Shown in pieces: positions 18,455-26,948 of a stretch of DNA of 64,000 nucleotides. The stretch is from Vibrio plantisponsor (GTDB lineage Bacteria > Pseudomonadota > Gammaproteobacteria > Enterobacterales > Vibrionaceae): NCBI RefSeq assembly GCF_013041605.1, contig NZ_JABEQC010000001.1:661879-725878 (forward strand), given 5' to 3'. The notes beneath the pieces were generated by a model. It did no database searches. It had not been told where the DNA came from and saw only the letters and a list, made by a program, of their open reading frames with translations. The number at the start of each line of letters is the position of its first letter. The stretch's first letter is position 1. Made by a program: the position numbers and the translations under genes.

Positions 18455-18594
18455 GAAAAAATTCTCGGTAAGAAAAACTGTAATGCTAGAAATTTTAGGT
18501 GAAATGTCAACATAAGCTTTTCATTATTAAGCGGTGAAAGGCTATGAAAGTTATGCTATACGTAACTATATGATTGTAATAGAACGAGAATAGC

Positions 18595-19557
18595 ATGGTA
18601 GCTTCCGGTTCCTCGATGCGAATTTTGTTGGTTGATGATGTGCAACTAGACAGAATGCAGTTGGCGATTCGCCTAAAACAACTTGGTCATAACGTCGAAA
18701 GTGTTTCCAGCGGACGCGAAGCCTTATCGCTTTACCCTCAGTTTGATCCTGAATTGGTACTGATGGACATCTCAATGCCGGAAATGGATGGTTTTCAACT
18801 TTCACGGGAAATTCGCTCAAATTACCCTAATGACTGGATTCCAATTATATTTCTTAGTGGACATGATGAACCCGCTATCATTGCTCAAGCGATAGAAGCT
18901 GGTGGGGATGATTACCTGACTAAGCCAGTGAATAAGCTGGTTCTTAACTCTAAACTTCTGGCTATGCAGCGCATTGCCAACATGAGAAGGGAACTGAAAC
19001 GCACCAGTGCGAAGTTAGAAGAACTCAACCGAGTACTGCAACATCAAGCCAATGAAGATGGTTTGACTCAGGTATTTAACCGCCGCTTTATGGATGAAAA
19101 ACTCAAAGAGATGATCTCTTGGCATGGCCGCCATGTTGGTTCTTTTACGGTAATTCTGTTTGATGTCGACCAGTTTAAGCCGTTTAACGACAATTATGGT
19201 CATATAGAAGGGGATCGCTGCCTGTACACCATTGCGCAAGTTGCCAATAAATTGTTTTGCCGCAGTGGTGAGTATGTTGGTCGTTATGGTGGTGAGGAGT
19301 TTGTGGTTATGCTTTCCCACAATGACGAGTGTGAAACTGCAGCTGAACGAATTCAAAATGCGATTAATGGCCTGCGTTACCCACATGCGTTCAGTACCGT
19401 CTCCAATTTTGTGACAGTTTCTCAAGGGGTAGTCTCTGTGAATCCAACGGGCAGAGAAACTTTGTCAGATATCTATGAAGCGGTAGACAAAGCCTTGTAT
19501 CAAGCCAAAACACAAGGCCGAAACCGTTATGTGGTCAAGCAAGTAATTAACGATTAA
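18595..19557 (+). CDS. Diguanylate cyclase response regulator (REC-GGDEF)
   Basis: A 320-residue protein. The receiver domain (residues ~9-125) has acidic DD in LLVDDVQLD, phospho-acceptor Asp in VLMDISMPEMDG, and Lys in LTKPVNK. A short coiled-coil linker at ~130-155 leads to the GGDEF domain. The active loop is RYGGEEFVV, so it should make cyclic di-GMP on phosphorylation. Five residues upstream, where the inhibitory site RxxD is expected, the sequence reads RSGE, so product feedback may be altered. No histidine kinase is adjacent. Confidence 0.92.
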   Translation: MVASGSSMRILLVDDVQLDRMQLAIRLKQLGHNVESVSSGREALSLYPQFDPELVLMDISMPEMDGFQLSREIRSNYPNDWIPIIFLSGHDEPAIIAQAIEAGGDDYLTKPVNKLVLNSKLLAMQRIANMRRELKRTSAKLEELNRVLQHQANEDGLTQVFNRRFMDEKLKEMISWHGRHVGSFTVILFDVDQFKPFNDNYGHIEGDRCLYTIAQVANKLFCRSGEYVGRYGGEEFVVMLSHNDECETAAERIQNAINGLRYPHAFSTVSNFVTVSQGVVSVNPTGRETLSDIYEAVDKALYQAKTQGRNRYVVKQVIND

Positions 19558-19562
19558 TGCCC

Positions 19563-20405
19563 CTAGGACTTATAGCTCGCTAGTTTTAGTTTAATGTTTT
19601 GTCGCAACGCTTTGTGGGCTGGATTCTTCAGCTCTCTTTTGTGATACACCAAGTGATAGGGCGCGAGGTCTGTTTTGATAGGGCACTCTAGAACTTGCAG
19701 ATCCAATTTGTCTGCCCACTTTTGTGCAAAAGACTGATTCACAAAGGCCAGTGCGTCGCTTTGTGAGGCATGAAGGATAAGCCCTGCAATAGAACCACTG
19801 ATGATGTTGGTTTTTCTTTCTTCAATAGGTTCTTGAGCAATCTGTTCGAATCCGCGCAGATTTTCCCACATAGCGGAATTAAGTACGTGAAGCTCCTGAT
19901 AGTACTCCTGCTTGGTTATAGAACCTTTGATTCGTGGATGTTTTTTTCGACAAACCACCACGAGAGCTTCCCGATGCACTTCCTCAATCACGAAAGAACT
20001 GTCTTTCATCAAAATAGTGTCAATGATGAGATCGGCTTTTTGCTGACGCATGTGTTCAAACAAGACATTTTTATCTTGTGGAGATTCCGTAAAAGTAATG
20101 TTTTCCATTGGCCAGAGGCAGTGCAGTATTGCTTCATTACAGTACACATTAAAGTGCTCGCGCATATGCATGGCATTTTCGATGATGTCTAAAGCTTGAC
20201 GGAAAAATGGGATCAGTTGATAACCTTTGGTTGTCAGCTCTATTCCTCGGCCATTTTTAACAAAGAGTGTTTGCCCGTACTCTTTCTCTAGCCTTTTTAT
20301 CGCAGAACTGACAGCTGGTTGAGTTAGACCCATCTGTTCCGCCGCCTTAGTGTAAGAAAGATTTTCAGTAACAACTAAAAATGTACGTACTAAATTGAGG
20401 TCCAT
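19563..20405 (-). CDS. LysR-type transcriptional regulator
   Basis: A 280-residue LysR protein with the N-terminal helix-turn-helix (LSYTKAAEQMGLTQPAVSSAI, residues ~16-36) and a substrate-binding domain. It is divergent from the sulfatase gene with 142 bp between the starts. LysR proteins usually control the divergent neighbour, so it is the best candidate regulator of the sulfatase-Bat operon. Its ligand is unknown. Confidence 0.9.
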   Translation of the reverse strand: MDLNLVRTFLVVTENLSYTKAAEQMGLTQPAVSSAIKRLEKEYGQTLFVKNGRGIELTTKGYQLIPFFRQALDIIENAMHMREHFNVYCNEAILHCLWPMENITFTESPQDKNVLFEHMRQQKADLIIDTILMKDSSFVIEEVHREALVVVCRKKHPRIKGSITKQEYYQELHVLNSAMWENLRGFEQIAQEPIEERKTNIISGSIAGLILHASQSDALAFVNQSFAQKWADKLDLQVLECPIKTDLAPYHLVYHKRELKNPAHKALRQNIKLKLASYKS

Positions 20406-20547
20406 AATTCAACTATGTATAAATTCAATTTATGGATTATAAAACAAAAGGTGGATTGTTCCACGTTTAAATTCAGCTTAGTCTACATTTGATATGTGCA
20501 TGTTTGAATAGATATTTCTAAATCACTAACCGTCAAATGGAGTCTTT

Positions 20548-22065
20548 ATGAGTACAGGTGCTAAAAAGCGCTCAAGCAAGTTGCTGCTAAATGCATGTAC
20601 ACTTGCAATTGGAGCTGCTTCCGCAACCGCTTACGCGGCAGAAAAGCCAAACATTTTAGTTATCTTTGGTGATGATGTTGGTTACTGGAACTTAAGTTCT
20701 TACAACCAAGGTATGTTGGGCTACACAACTCCTAACATCGACAGCATCGCAAAAGATGGTGCGAAGTTTACTAACTTCTATGCTCAGCAAAGTTCTACTG
20801 CGGGTCGTAGTGCCTTCATTACAGGTCAAATGCCGAAGCGTACAGGCTTAAGTAAAGTGGGTATGCCAGGGGCAAAAGAAGGTATTTCTGAGAAAGATCC
20901 AACGATTGCTACGATCCTGAGAGATATGGGCTATGCAACCGGTCAATTTGGTAAAAACCACTTAGGTGACCGAGATGAACACTTGCCAACTAACCACGGC
21001 TTTGATGAGTTCTTTGGTAACCTTTATCACTTGAACGCAGAAGAAGAACCAGAAAATGTGGATTACCCGCAAGATCCTGAGTTTAAGAAGAAGTTTGGTC
21101 CTCGTGGTGTGATTCATTCATACGCTGACGGTAAGATTGAAGATACTGGGGCTCTGACTCGTAAGCGCATGGAAAATGTGGATGGTGAGTTCCTTGAAGC
21201 TGCTGAAGGCTTTATGGAGAAACAGGTAAAAGCGAAGAAACCGTTCTTTACATGGTTTAACACCACTCGTATGCACAACTTTACTCACCTTCCAGATGAG
21301 TACAAAGGTGCTACTGGCCATGGCTTCTATGCTGATGGTGTGAAACAGCATGATGACCAAATTGGTCAAATTCTGCAGAAAGTTAAAGATCTAGGTATCG
21401 AAGACAACACTATCATCGTATATACCACTGATAACGGCCCTATGATCAACCTATGGCCAGAAGCGGGTATGAGTCCATTCCGTAGTGAGAAAAATACGGG
21501 TTGGGAAGGCGGTTTCCGTGTTCCAATGATGATTAAATGGCCTGGTCACATTAAAGCGGGTCAGACTCTAAATGGTATGACGTCACTAGAAGATTTCTTC
21601 CCTACATTAGTCGCTGCTGCTGGTAACGACAAAGTGAAAGACGAGCTTCTAAAAGGTAAGAAAGCAGATGGTAAGTCATACAAGGTTCACCTAGATGGTT
21701 ATAACCAACTTCCTTACTGGACAGGTAAGTCTGAAGAATCAGCACGTAACGAATTCTTCTACTGGAGTGATGATGGTGACTTATTTGCTTTACGCCAAGG
21801 CAAAATGAAGTTCCACTTCAATATCCAAGAGAACGAAACTGGGCTAGCAATCTGGCAAAAACCGCTGACTAAGTTACGTGTTCCACAGATGTACGATCTA
21901 AGTATTGACCCATTTGAGCGTGGTGATACAGGTATTGGCTATGGCCAATGGATGTATGAGCGTTCATTCTTGATGGGACCAGCTGCAGCTAAAGTGGCTG
22001 AGATGATGGAAACGTTCAAAGAATTCCCACCACGTATGGAAGCGGGTTCTTTCGTTCCAAAATAA
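20548..22065 (+). CDS. Secreted sulfatase, Ser-type
   Basis: A 505-residue type I sulfatase. A Sec signal peptide ends at ATAYA-AEKPN. The metal-binding start is ILVIFGDDVGYW, and the modified residue is Ser83 in S-T-A-G-R (family [C/S]-x-[A/P]-x-R), to be oxidised to formylglycine. Later metal and substrate residues lie in TTDNGPM. It removes sulfate from an ester, but the substrate cannot be told. The Ser needs an anSME maturase, and one is encoded next. Codon use is strongly biased, which suggests high expression. Confidence 0.92.
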   Translation: MSTGAKKRSSKLLLNACTLAIGAASATAYAAEKPNILVIFGDDVGYWNLSSYNQGMLGYTTPNIDSIAKDGAKFTNFYAQQSSTAGRSAFITGQMPKRTGLSKVGMPGAKEGISEKDPTIATILRDMGYATGQFGKNHLGDRDEHLPTNHGFDEFFGNLYHLNAEEEPENVDYPQDPEFKKKFGPRGVIHSYADGKIEDTGALTRKRMENVDGEFLEAAEGFMEKQVKAKKPFFTWFNTTRMHNFTHLPDEYKGATGHGFYADGVKQHDDQIGQILQKVKDLGIEDNTIIVYTTDNGPMINLWPEAGMSPFRSEKNTGWEGGFRVPMMIKWPGHIKAGQTLNGMTSLEDFFPTLVAAAGNDKVKDELLKGKKADGKSYKVHLDGYNQLPYWTGKSEESARNEFFYWSDDGDLFALRQGKMKFHFNIQENETGLAIWQKPLTKLRVPQMYDLSIDPFERGDTGIGYGQWMYERSFLMGPAAAKVAEMMETFKEFPPRMEAGSFVPK

Positions 22066-22089
22066 CCTAATTGGTTGAAATTTAATGGT

Positions 22090-22114
22090 GGCGCTCTACG
22101 GAGCGCCCTATTTT
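22090..22114 (+). terminator. Attenuator-like hairpin between sulfatase and maturase genes
   Basis: GGCGCTC (22090-22096) pairs with GAGCGCC (22101-22107) around TACG and is followed by CTATTTT. A partial terminator here would leave more sulfatase mRNA than downstream mRNA. Confidence 0.6.
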
Positions 22115-22131
22115 GAAATAAGGACGTATAA

Positions 22132-23430
22132 ATGACAAAAACCTCAATGCGCGCTTCAACAATGCTGGATGTGGTAGCGTTAAAGTCAGCGTATAAAGAT
22201 TTAAGTGATAAACCTCAATACCAACGTCGTTTTCACGTGATGGCAAAACCGGGCGGCGCGAAATGTAACATTGACTGCCAATATTGCTTTTACTTGCACA
22301 AAGAAGATCTGCTGCATCAGCCAAAACAACCCAAAATGGATGATGAAACTTTAGAAGCCTTTGTGAAGAGCTATATTGAGAGTCAAGATGGCGAAGAAAT
22401 CGTCTTTTCTTGGCAGGGTGGGGAGCCGACTTTACTTGGTCTGGACTATTTCCGCCAAATCGTATCTTTGCAAAAGAAATATCAACCGCAAGGTATTCGT
22501 ATCGAGAATGACCTGCAAACCAACGGCATTTTGCTCAATGATGAATGGTGTGAGTTTCTTGCGCAGAACAACTTCCTTGTCGGGCTTTCAATCGATGGTC
22601 CGGAAGAGATCCACAATAAATATCGCGTCACACGCAGCGGTAAACCGACCTTTCATTTGGTGATGAACGCCGTTGAGAAAATGAAACAACACGGCGTGCG
22701 TTTCAATGCGCTGGTTACCGTGAACAACCACAACGTTAAATATCCGCTCGAAGTGTACCGTTTCCTTACTCAGGAACTGGGTGTTACCTATATTCAGTAC
22801 AATCCCGTTGTTGAACCAAGCGATTTTAAAACTACGGCGCCACAGTTCTGGAATGAGAGCATGATTCCAGCGGTAGGCAGTGAACTGGCTAAGCCGGGAC
22901 ACCCTATGTCGGTGGTTACGGACTGGTCTGTAGATGCTGACGACTGGGGGCGGTTCCTGATTGCGACGTTTGAAGAGTGGGTGAACAACGACCTTGGTCG
23001 AGTGTTGGTTAACCTGTTTGAAACAGCTGTTGCTCAAGTGATGGGCAAACCTTCTCAGTTGTGCATTACCGCGGAATTCTGTGGTAAGGGGCTGGCTATT
23101 GAACACAATGGTGATGTGTTTAGCTGTGACCATTATGTTTACCCAGAATACAAACTTGCCAACGTTAAAGAACGCCCGTTGAATGAGATGGCTTTCTCTG
23201 TTCGACAACAAGCCTTTGGCACCGCAAAACGTGACTCTTTGCCTAAATATTGTAAAGAGTGTCCATACCTGAAATTGTGTTGGGGTGAATGTCCGAAAAA
23301 CCGTCTGTTAAAAACGCCTGACGGCGAAGAGGGGCTAAACTATCTATGCCCTGGTATTAAGGCCTTCTTTGACTACTCACTACCGATCTTAACGGGCATT
23401 TCTGTCTTACTTGGGCAAAACAACAAATAG
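22132..23430 (+). CDS. Anaerobic sulfatase maturase (radical SAM, anSME)
   Basis: A 432-residue radical SAM enzyme. The [4Fe-4S] motif is C45-N-I-D-C49-Q-Y-C52, and the SPASM domain carries the later cysteines (CITAEFCGKG, FSCDHY, YCKECPYLKLCWGECP). It oxidises the active-site Ser or Cys of sulfatases to formylglycine in the cytoplasm before export. Its position 66 bp after a Ser-type sulfatase fits exactly. AAATAAGGA lies before the start. Confidence 0.94.
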   Translation: MTKTSMRASTMLDVVALKSAYKDLSDKPQYQRRFHVMAKPGGAKCNIDCQYCFYLHKEDLLHQPKQPKMDDETLEAFVKSYIESQDGEEIVFSWQGGEPTLLGLDYFRQIVSLQKKYQPQGIRIENDLQTNGILLNDEWCEFLAQNNFLVGLSIDGPEEIHNKYRVTRSGKPTFHLVMNAVEKMKQHGVRFNALVTVNNHNVKYPLEVYRFLTQELGVTYIQYNPVVEPSDFKTTAPQFWNESMIPAVGSELAKPGHPMSVVTDWSVDADDWGRFLIATFEEWVNNDLGRVLVNLFETAVAQVMGKPSQLCITAEFCGKGLAIEHNGDVFSCDHYVYPEYKLANVKERPLNEMAFSVRQQAFGTAKRDSLPKYCKECPYLKLCWGECPKNRLLKTPDGEEGLNYLCPGIKAFFDYSLPILTGISVLLGQNNK

Positions 23431-23478
23431 ATTGAACAACATATTGGCTTGGACAAAACGACTTAGTAGGAAACAACA

Positions 23479-24480
23479 ATGGCAGCAACTGACGATATGA
23501 CTAATCAAGCCCACTCTGATGTGGTGACATTATTAAATTATTTAGATTCACAAGTTGTTGGTCAGAAATCGGTCGTCAAAGGAATTCTGCTTGGTCTGTT
23601 GAGCAGCGGGCACGTTCTGCTGGAAGGTTTACCGGGAACCGCGAAAACTCGTTCCGTTAAAGCTCTGGCGAATGCCCTGTCTATTTCATTTGGTCGAATC
23701 CAGTTCACACCCGATTTGCTGCCTTCTGACGTAACAGGCACTGAGGTACTGCAAGAATCAGAAGGTAAATCTTCACTGCATTTTCAACCGGGACCAGTGT
23801 TTAACCAGATTGTTCTGGCGGATGAAATTAACCGAGCACCTGCCAAAGTTCAGGCAGCACTGCTTGAAGCAATGGCAGAAGGCACCATTACGGTTGCAGG
23901 TGAGACTCACTCCTTACCTGAATTGTTCATGGTTCTGGCTACCCAAAACCCAATAGAGCAAGAAGGTACGTATCCTCTGCCTGAAGCTCAGATGGACCGT
24001 TTCCTGCTCAAAGTGTGTGTCGATTACCCAACCCACGGTGCTGAACGCGATATCATTCGTTTAGTGCGTCAGGAAGAGGCGGGAGAGTGGTTTTCTTCAG
24101 GCATGGAACGAGTCTCTATCGACCCTGCATGTATTACTCAGGCACGAAAAGAAATTACGAAAATTGAGCTTTCCGAGCTGGTGGAAACCTATATCGTCAA
24201 TTTGGTGATGGCGACACGTGAGCTGGAGCAGTATCCAGAGTCTAAGTTGTCTAACTGGCTTGCGATAGGTGCAAGCCCTCGTGCTTCGATTGCTTTAGAC
24301 AAATGTTCACGAGCACTGGCTTGGTTAGAAGGCCGTGACCATGTGATTGTAGATGACGTTCGAGCCGTGGCACCGATGGTGATGGGGCACAGACTGAGCT
24401 TGTCTTATGAGGCACTCGCCGATGGTGTCAGTCAGCAAGATTTGGTGATGGAATTATTGGACGTCGTCAATATTGGGTAA
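23479..24480 (+). CDS. MoxR-family AAA+ ATPase
   Basis: A 333-residue AAA+ protein with Walker A LEGLPGTAKTR, Walker B VLADEINRAPAK, and the MoxR insert region ATQNPIEQEGTYPLPEAQMDRF. MoxR ATPases work with VWA proteins to mature or insert metal cofactors into partner proteins. Here it leads a full Bat-type set. The DUF58 gene begins 5 bp after its stop. An AGGAAACAAC site precedes the ATG. Confidence 0.93.
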   Translation: MAATDDMTNQAHSDVVTLLNYLDSQVVGQKSVVKGILLGLLSSGHVLLEGLPGTAKTRSVKALANALSISFGRIQFTPDLLPSDVTGTEVLQESEGKSSLHFQPGPVFNQIVLADEINRAPAKVQAALLEAMAEGTITVAGETHSLPELFMVLATQNPIEQEGTYPLPEAQMDRFLLKVCVDYPTHGAERDIIRLVRQEEAGEWFSSGMERVSIDPACITQARKEITKIELSELVETYIVNLVMATRELEQYPESKLSNWLAIGASPRASIALDKCSRALAWLEGRDHVIVDDVRAVAPMVMGHRLSLSYEALADGVSQQDLVMELLDVVNIG

Positions 24481-24485
24481 TTGAT

Positions 24486-25436
24486 ATGGATGATAAGCAA
24501 GAACGCTTAGACCCACGTATTTACGTTGACATCAAACAGCTCAATCGTACGCAAAGCCACGTAACCAGCATTAATTTATTGGGTGCTCGTTACTCACGCG
24601 CGCAAATGTCAGGCCGCTATCATTCCCATGCTCGCGGCCGAGGTCTGAATTTTGAAGAGTTACGTCACTACCAAAAAGGTGACGACATTCGTCAGATGGA
24701 CTGGAAAGTGACCCAACGAACGGGCAAGCCGCACGTCCGTAGTTATACCGAAGAGAAAGATCGTCAAATTATCCTCTGTGTTGATCAACGCAGCGCTATG
24801 TACTTTGGTTCGGTAAGTCATATGAAGTCTGTGGTTGCAGCTGAAATTGCAGCACTGATGGGTTGGATGGCGTTAGCACAGAATGACCGTGTGGGTTTTC
24901 TCATTTGTGACCATCAAAGATTCCACTGGCGTTCTGCTAAACGCGGCGGTAAATCGTATCTGCTTGGTCTGAACGATCTGGTGCAAGCTAATCATAAGCT
25001 TAATGTCGACGTGCAAAACTCTGCCACTGTCGGTATGAGCCATTGGCTCAAAGCGCTACAGGCGAAAAAATTAAAATCAGCCACGTTCATCATCATCAGC
25101 GACTTTACCGATGCGGATGACCAGACACTTCGCCAACTGCAATATTTGCATCAACACAACGATGTAATCAGTGTCTTTGTCTCTGATCCTTTAGAGTCGT
25201 CTATGCCTACTCACAGCTCGGGTTCACCTTGGGTTATCGGTGATGGCGAATATCAGTTTGCTTTGGAGCAAGGAAAACAGAGCGAAAAGGCTTACGAAAC
25301 TCTGCAACAACGTCATGAAGAAAAGCGAGCACAGCTGAAAAAGCTAATGGCTGCCCAAAAACTGCCATGTATAGAAATTGGTACTCATGGTGACCACTTT
25401 GTCGAGCTCGCCAAATATCTGGAGGTGATGAAATGA
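24486..25436 (+). CDS. DUF58 domain protein
   Basis: A 316-residue protein with the DUF58 core: RGRGLNFEELRHYQKGDDIRQ, then MDWKVTQRTGKPHVRSYTEE. DUF58 proteins almost always sit beside MoxR and VWA genes and are thought to be part of that chaperone-like complex. The second half is a degenerate VWA-like fold (ILCVDQRSAM). The stop overlaps the next start by 4 bp (ATGA), showing coupled translation. Confidence 0.9.
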   Translation: MDDKQERLDPRIYVDIKQLNRTQSHVTSINLLGARYSRAQMSGRYHSHARGRGLNFEELRHYQKGDDIRQMDWKVTQRTGKPHVRSYTEEKDRQIILCVDQRSAMYFGSVSHMKSVVAAEIAALMGWMALAQNDRVGFLICDHQRFHWRSAKRGGKSYLLGLNDLVQANHKLNVDVQNSATVGMSHWLKALQAKKLKSATFIIISDFTDADDQTLRQLQYLHQHNDVISVFVSDPLESSMPTHSSGSPWVIGDGEYQFALEQGKQSEKAYETLQQRHEEKRAQLKKLMAAQKLPCIEIGTHGDHFVELAKYLEVMK

Positions 25437-25960
25437 TCCCTAAGCCGCCAGACAGCTACATGTTAAGAAACATTCGCGATGTTGAGTTGCCGGAAGTATT
25501 CAGTTGGTTTCCTCAGACGATAGGCTGGAAAATCGTCTTTACCTTGATCCTGTTATACGCCACTTATCGTATTTATCGTTATGCAAAGCACTGGTGGAAC
25601 AACCGTTATCGTCAGGAAGCGATAGCCGCACTTTTGTCTCTCACTCCTGATGACGCCAATTGGCCCTATCAAATGGTTAAGATAATGAAAGCTGTAATGG
25701 TGTATCTGGACAAAAGAAACGCAGCTTTGTATGGGGTTAAATTACTGTCTCAAATGGATTACTTAGCTACAGATAGCTCGTCTGAAAAACACAGTTCTGA
25801 TAGGTCACAAGCGAATTTCCAACATGATGATGTATATCTTCAATGGTTGGCTTGCGTCGAAAACTCCAAGTTGGAAAAGCCGGATTTTGACCGTTTGCGC
25901 AGTGGCTTAGTTGTTTGGCTCAAAACGCATCAAGTGATATCGGAAGGTGAGCATGAGTAG
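25433..25960 (+). CDS. DUF4381 family membrane protein
   Basis: A 175-residue protein with one membrane segment near residues 28-46 (WKIVFTLILLYATYRIYRY) and a cytoplasmic helical C-terminal part. It corresponds to the DUF4381 member of MoxR/Bat operons, which opens with a Pro-rich stretch and R-D-V-E-L-P. It overlaps the genes on both sides. Its role is probably to tether or scaffold the VWA proteins at the inner membrane. Confidence 0.8.
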   Translation: MIPKPPDSYMLRNIRDVELPEVFSWFPQTIGWKIVFTLILLYATYRIYRYAKHWWNNRYRQEAIAALLSLTPDDANWPYQMVKIMKAVMVYLDKRNAALYGVKLLSQMDYLATDSSSEKHSSDRSQANFQHDDVYLQWLACVENSKLEKPDFDRLRSGLVVWLKTHQVISEGEHE

Positions 25961-26948
25961 TATTGAATTTGCGCACCCTTGGAACTTTTTATTGTTGCCA
26001 CTTCCTTTGCTGGTGTACTGGTTGGTACCGGCTTATCACAGCCGTGAAAGTGCAATTAAAGTGCCTTTCTTTTCTCAGATCCTTGAAGCGTTAAACGAAT
26101 CACCGAAAGAAGCGGCAGGTTTGCTTACTTCCCAATGGTGGCAAAAAGCCACGCTGTTTATTTCATGGTTATTGATTGTGACGGCTTTGGCTCATCCAAG
26201 TGTTTTGGGAGAAGTTCAGACCAGAGAAGAGTTTGGCCGTGATGTTATGGTGGTGGTCGATTTGTCCGGTTCGATGGCAGAACAAGATTTTACAACAGAC
26301 GGAAAAAGCTTAACGCGTTTGCAAGCAGCAAAACAGGTATTGAAAGAGTTTGTGGCTAACCGAGAAGGTGACCGTTTTGGTTTGATTTTGTTTGGAGATT
26401 CTGCATTTGTACAAACGCCATTTACCGCAGACCGATCCGTGTGGCTGAGTTTACTTAACGAATCCGATGTCGCCATGGCAGGACAGAGCACTAACCTTGG
26501 TGATGCAATGGGGCTTGGTATTAAAGTGTTTGAGCAGAACCGAGATCCAGAACAGCAAAAAGTAATGATTGTACTGACTGACGGCAATGATACAGGCAGT
26601 TTTGTTGAACCTATTGATGCAGCCAAGATCGCTGCGGCTAAAGGCATTAAAATCTACATGATTGCAATGGGTAATCCTGAAACTGTCGGTGAACAACCGT
26701 TGGATATGGACGTGATAGAACGGGTATCCGCTCTGACCAAAGCACGCTCGTTTACCGCAATTGATCAACAAGCATTAAGTGATGCCTACAAGCTGATTGA
26801 TGAACTGGAACCACAAACTTACAGCATGGCGACCTATCGTCCTAAAATCAGTCTTCATCATTATCTGGTTATTGCTTTAGTGGTCATGCATCTGTTGGTG
26901 TTTGGCGCTCTCACCATCAAACGTATTCGAGAGGTGCCAAATGAGTGA
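25953..26948 (+). CDS. VWA domain membrane protein, BatA-like
   Basis: A 331-residue protein with two N-terminal membrane segments, a VWA domain (residues ~85-290) and a C-terminal membrane segment. The MIDAS motif DLSGS is intact, with the later Thr and Asp in FTADRS and LTDGND. GGAAGG fits ATG 25953 better than GTG 25947. BatA proteins are inner-membrane partners of MoxR. Confidence 0.9.
   Translation: MSSIEFAHPWNFLLLPLPLLVYWLVPAYHSRESAIKVPFFSQILEALNESPKEAAGLLTSQWWQKATLFISWLLIVTALAHPSVLGEVQTREEFGRDVMVVVDLSGSMAEQDFTTDGKSLTRLQAAKQVLKEFVANREGDRFGLILFGDSAFVQTPFTADRSVWLSLLNESDVAMAGQSTNLGDAMGLGIKVFEQNRDPEQQKVMIVLTDGNDTGSFVEPIDAAKIAAAKGIKIYMIAMGNPETVGEQPLDMDVIERVSALTKARSFTAIDQQALSDAYKLIDELEPQTYSMATYRPKISLHHYLVIALVVMHLLVFGALTIKRIREVPNE

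Noticed and set aside
22588..23211. 207-residue - strand frame inside the maturase gene
   Set aside because: It has no ribosome binding site and lies wholly opposite a well-supported radical SAM gene.
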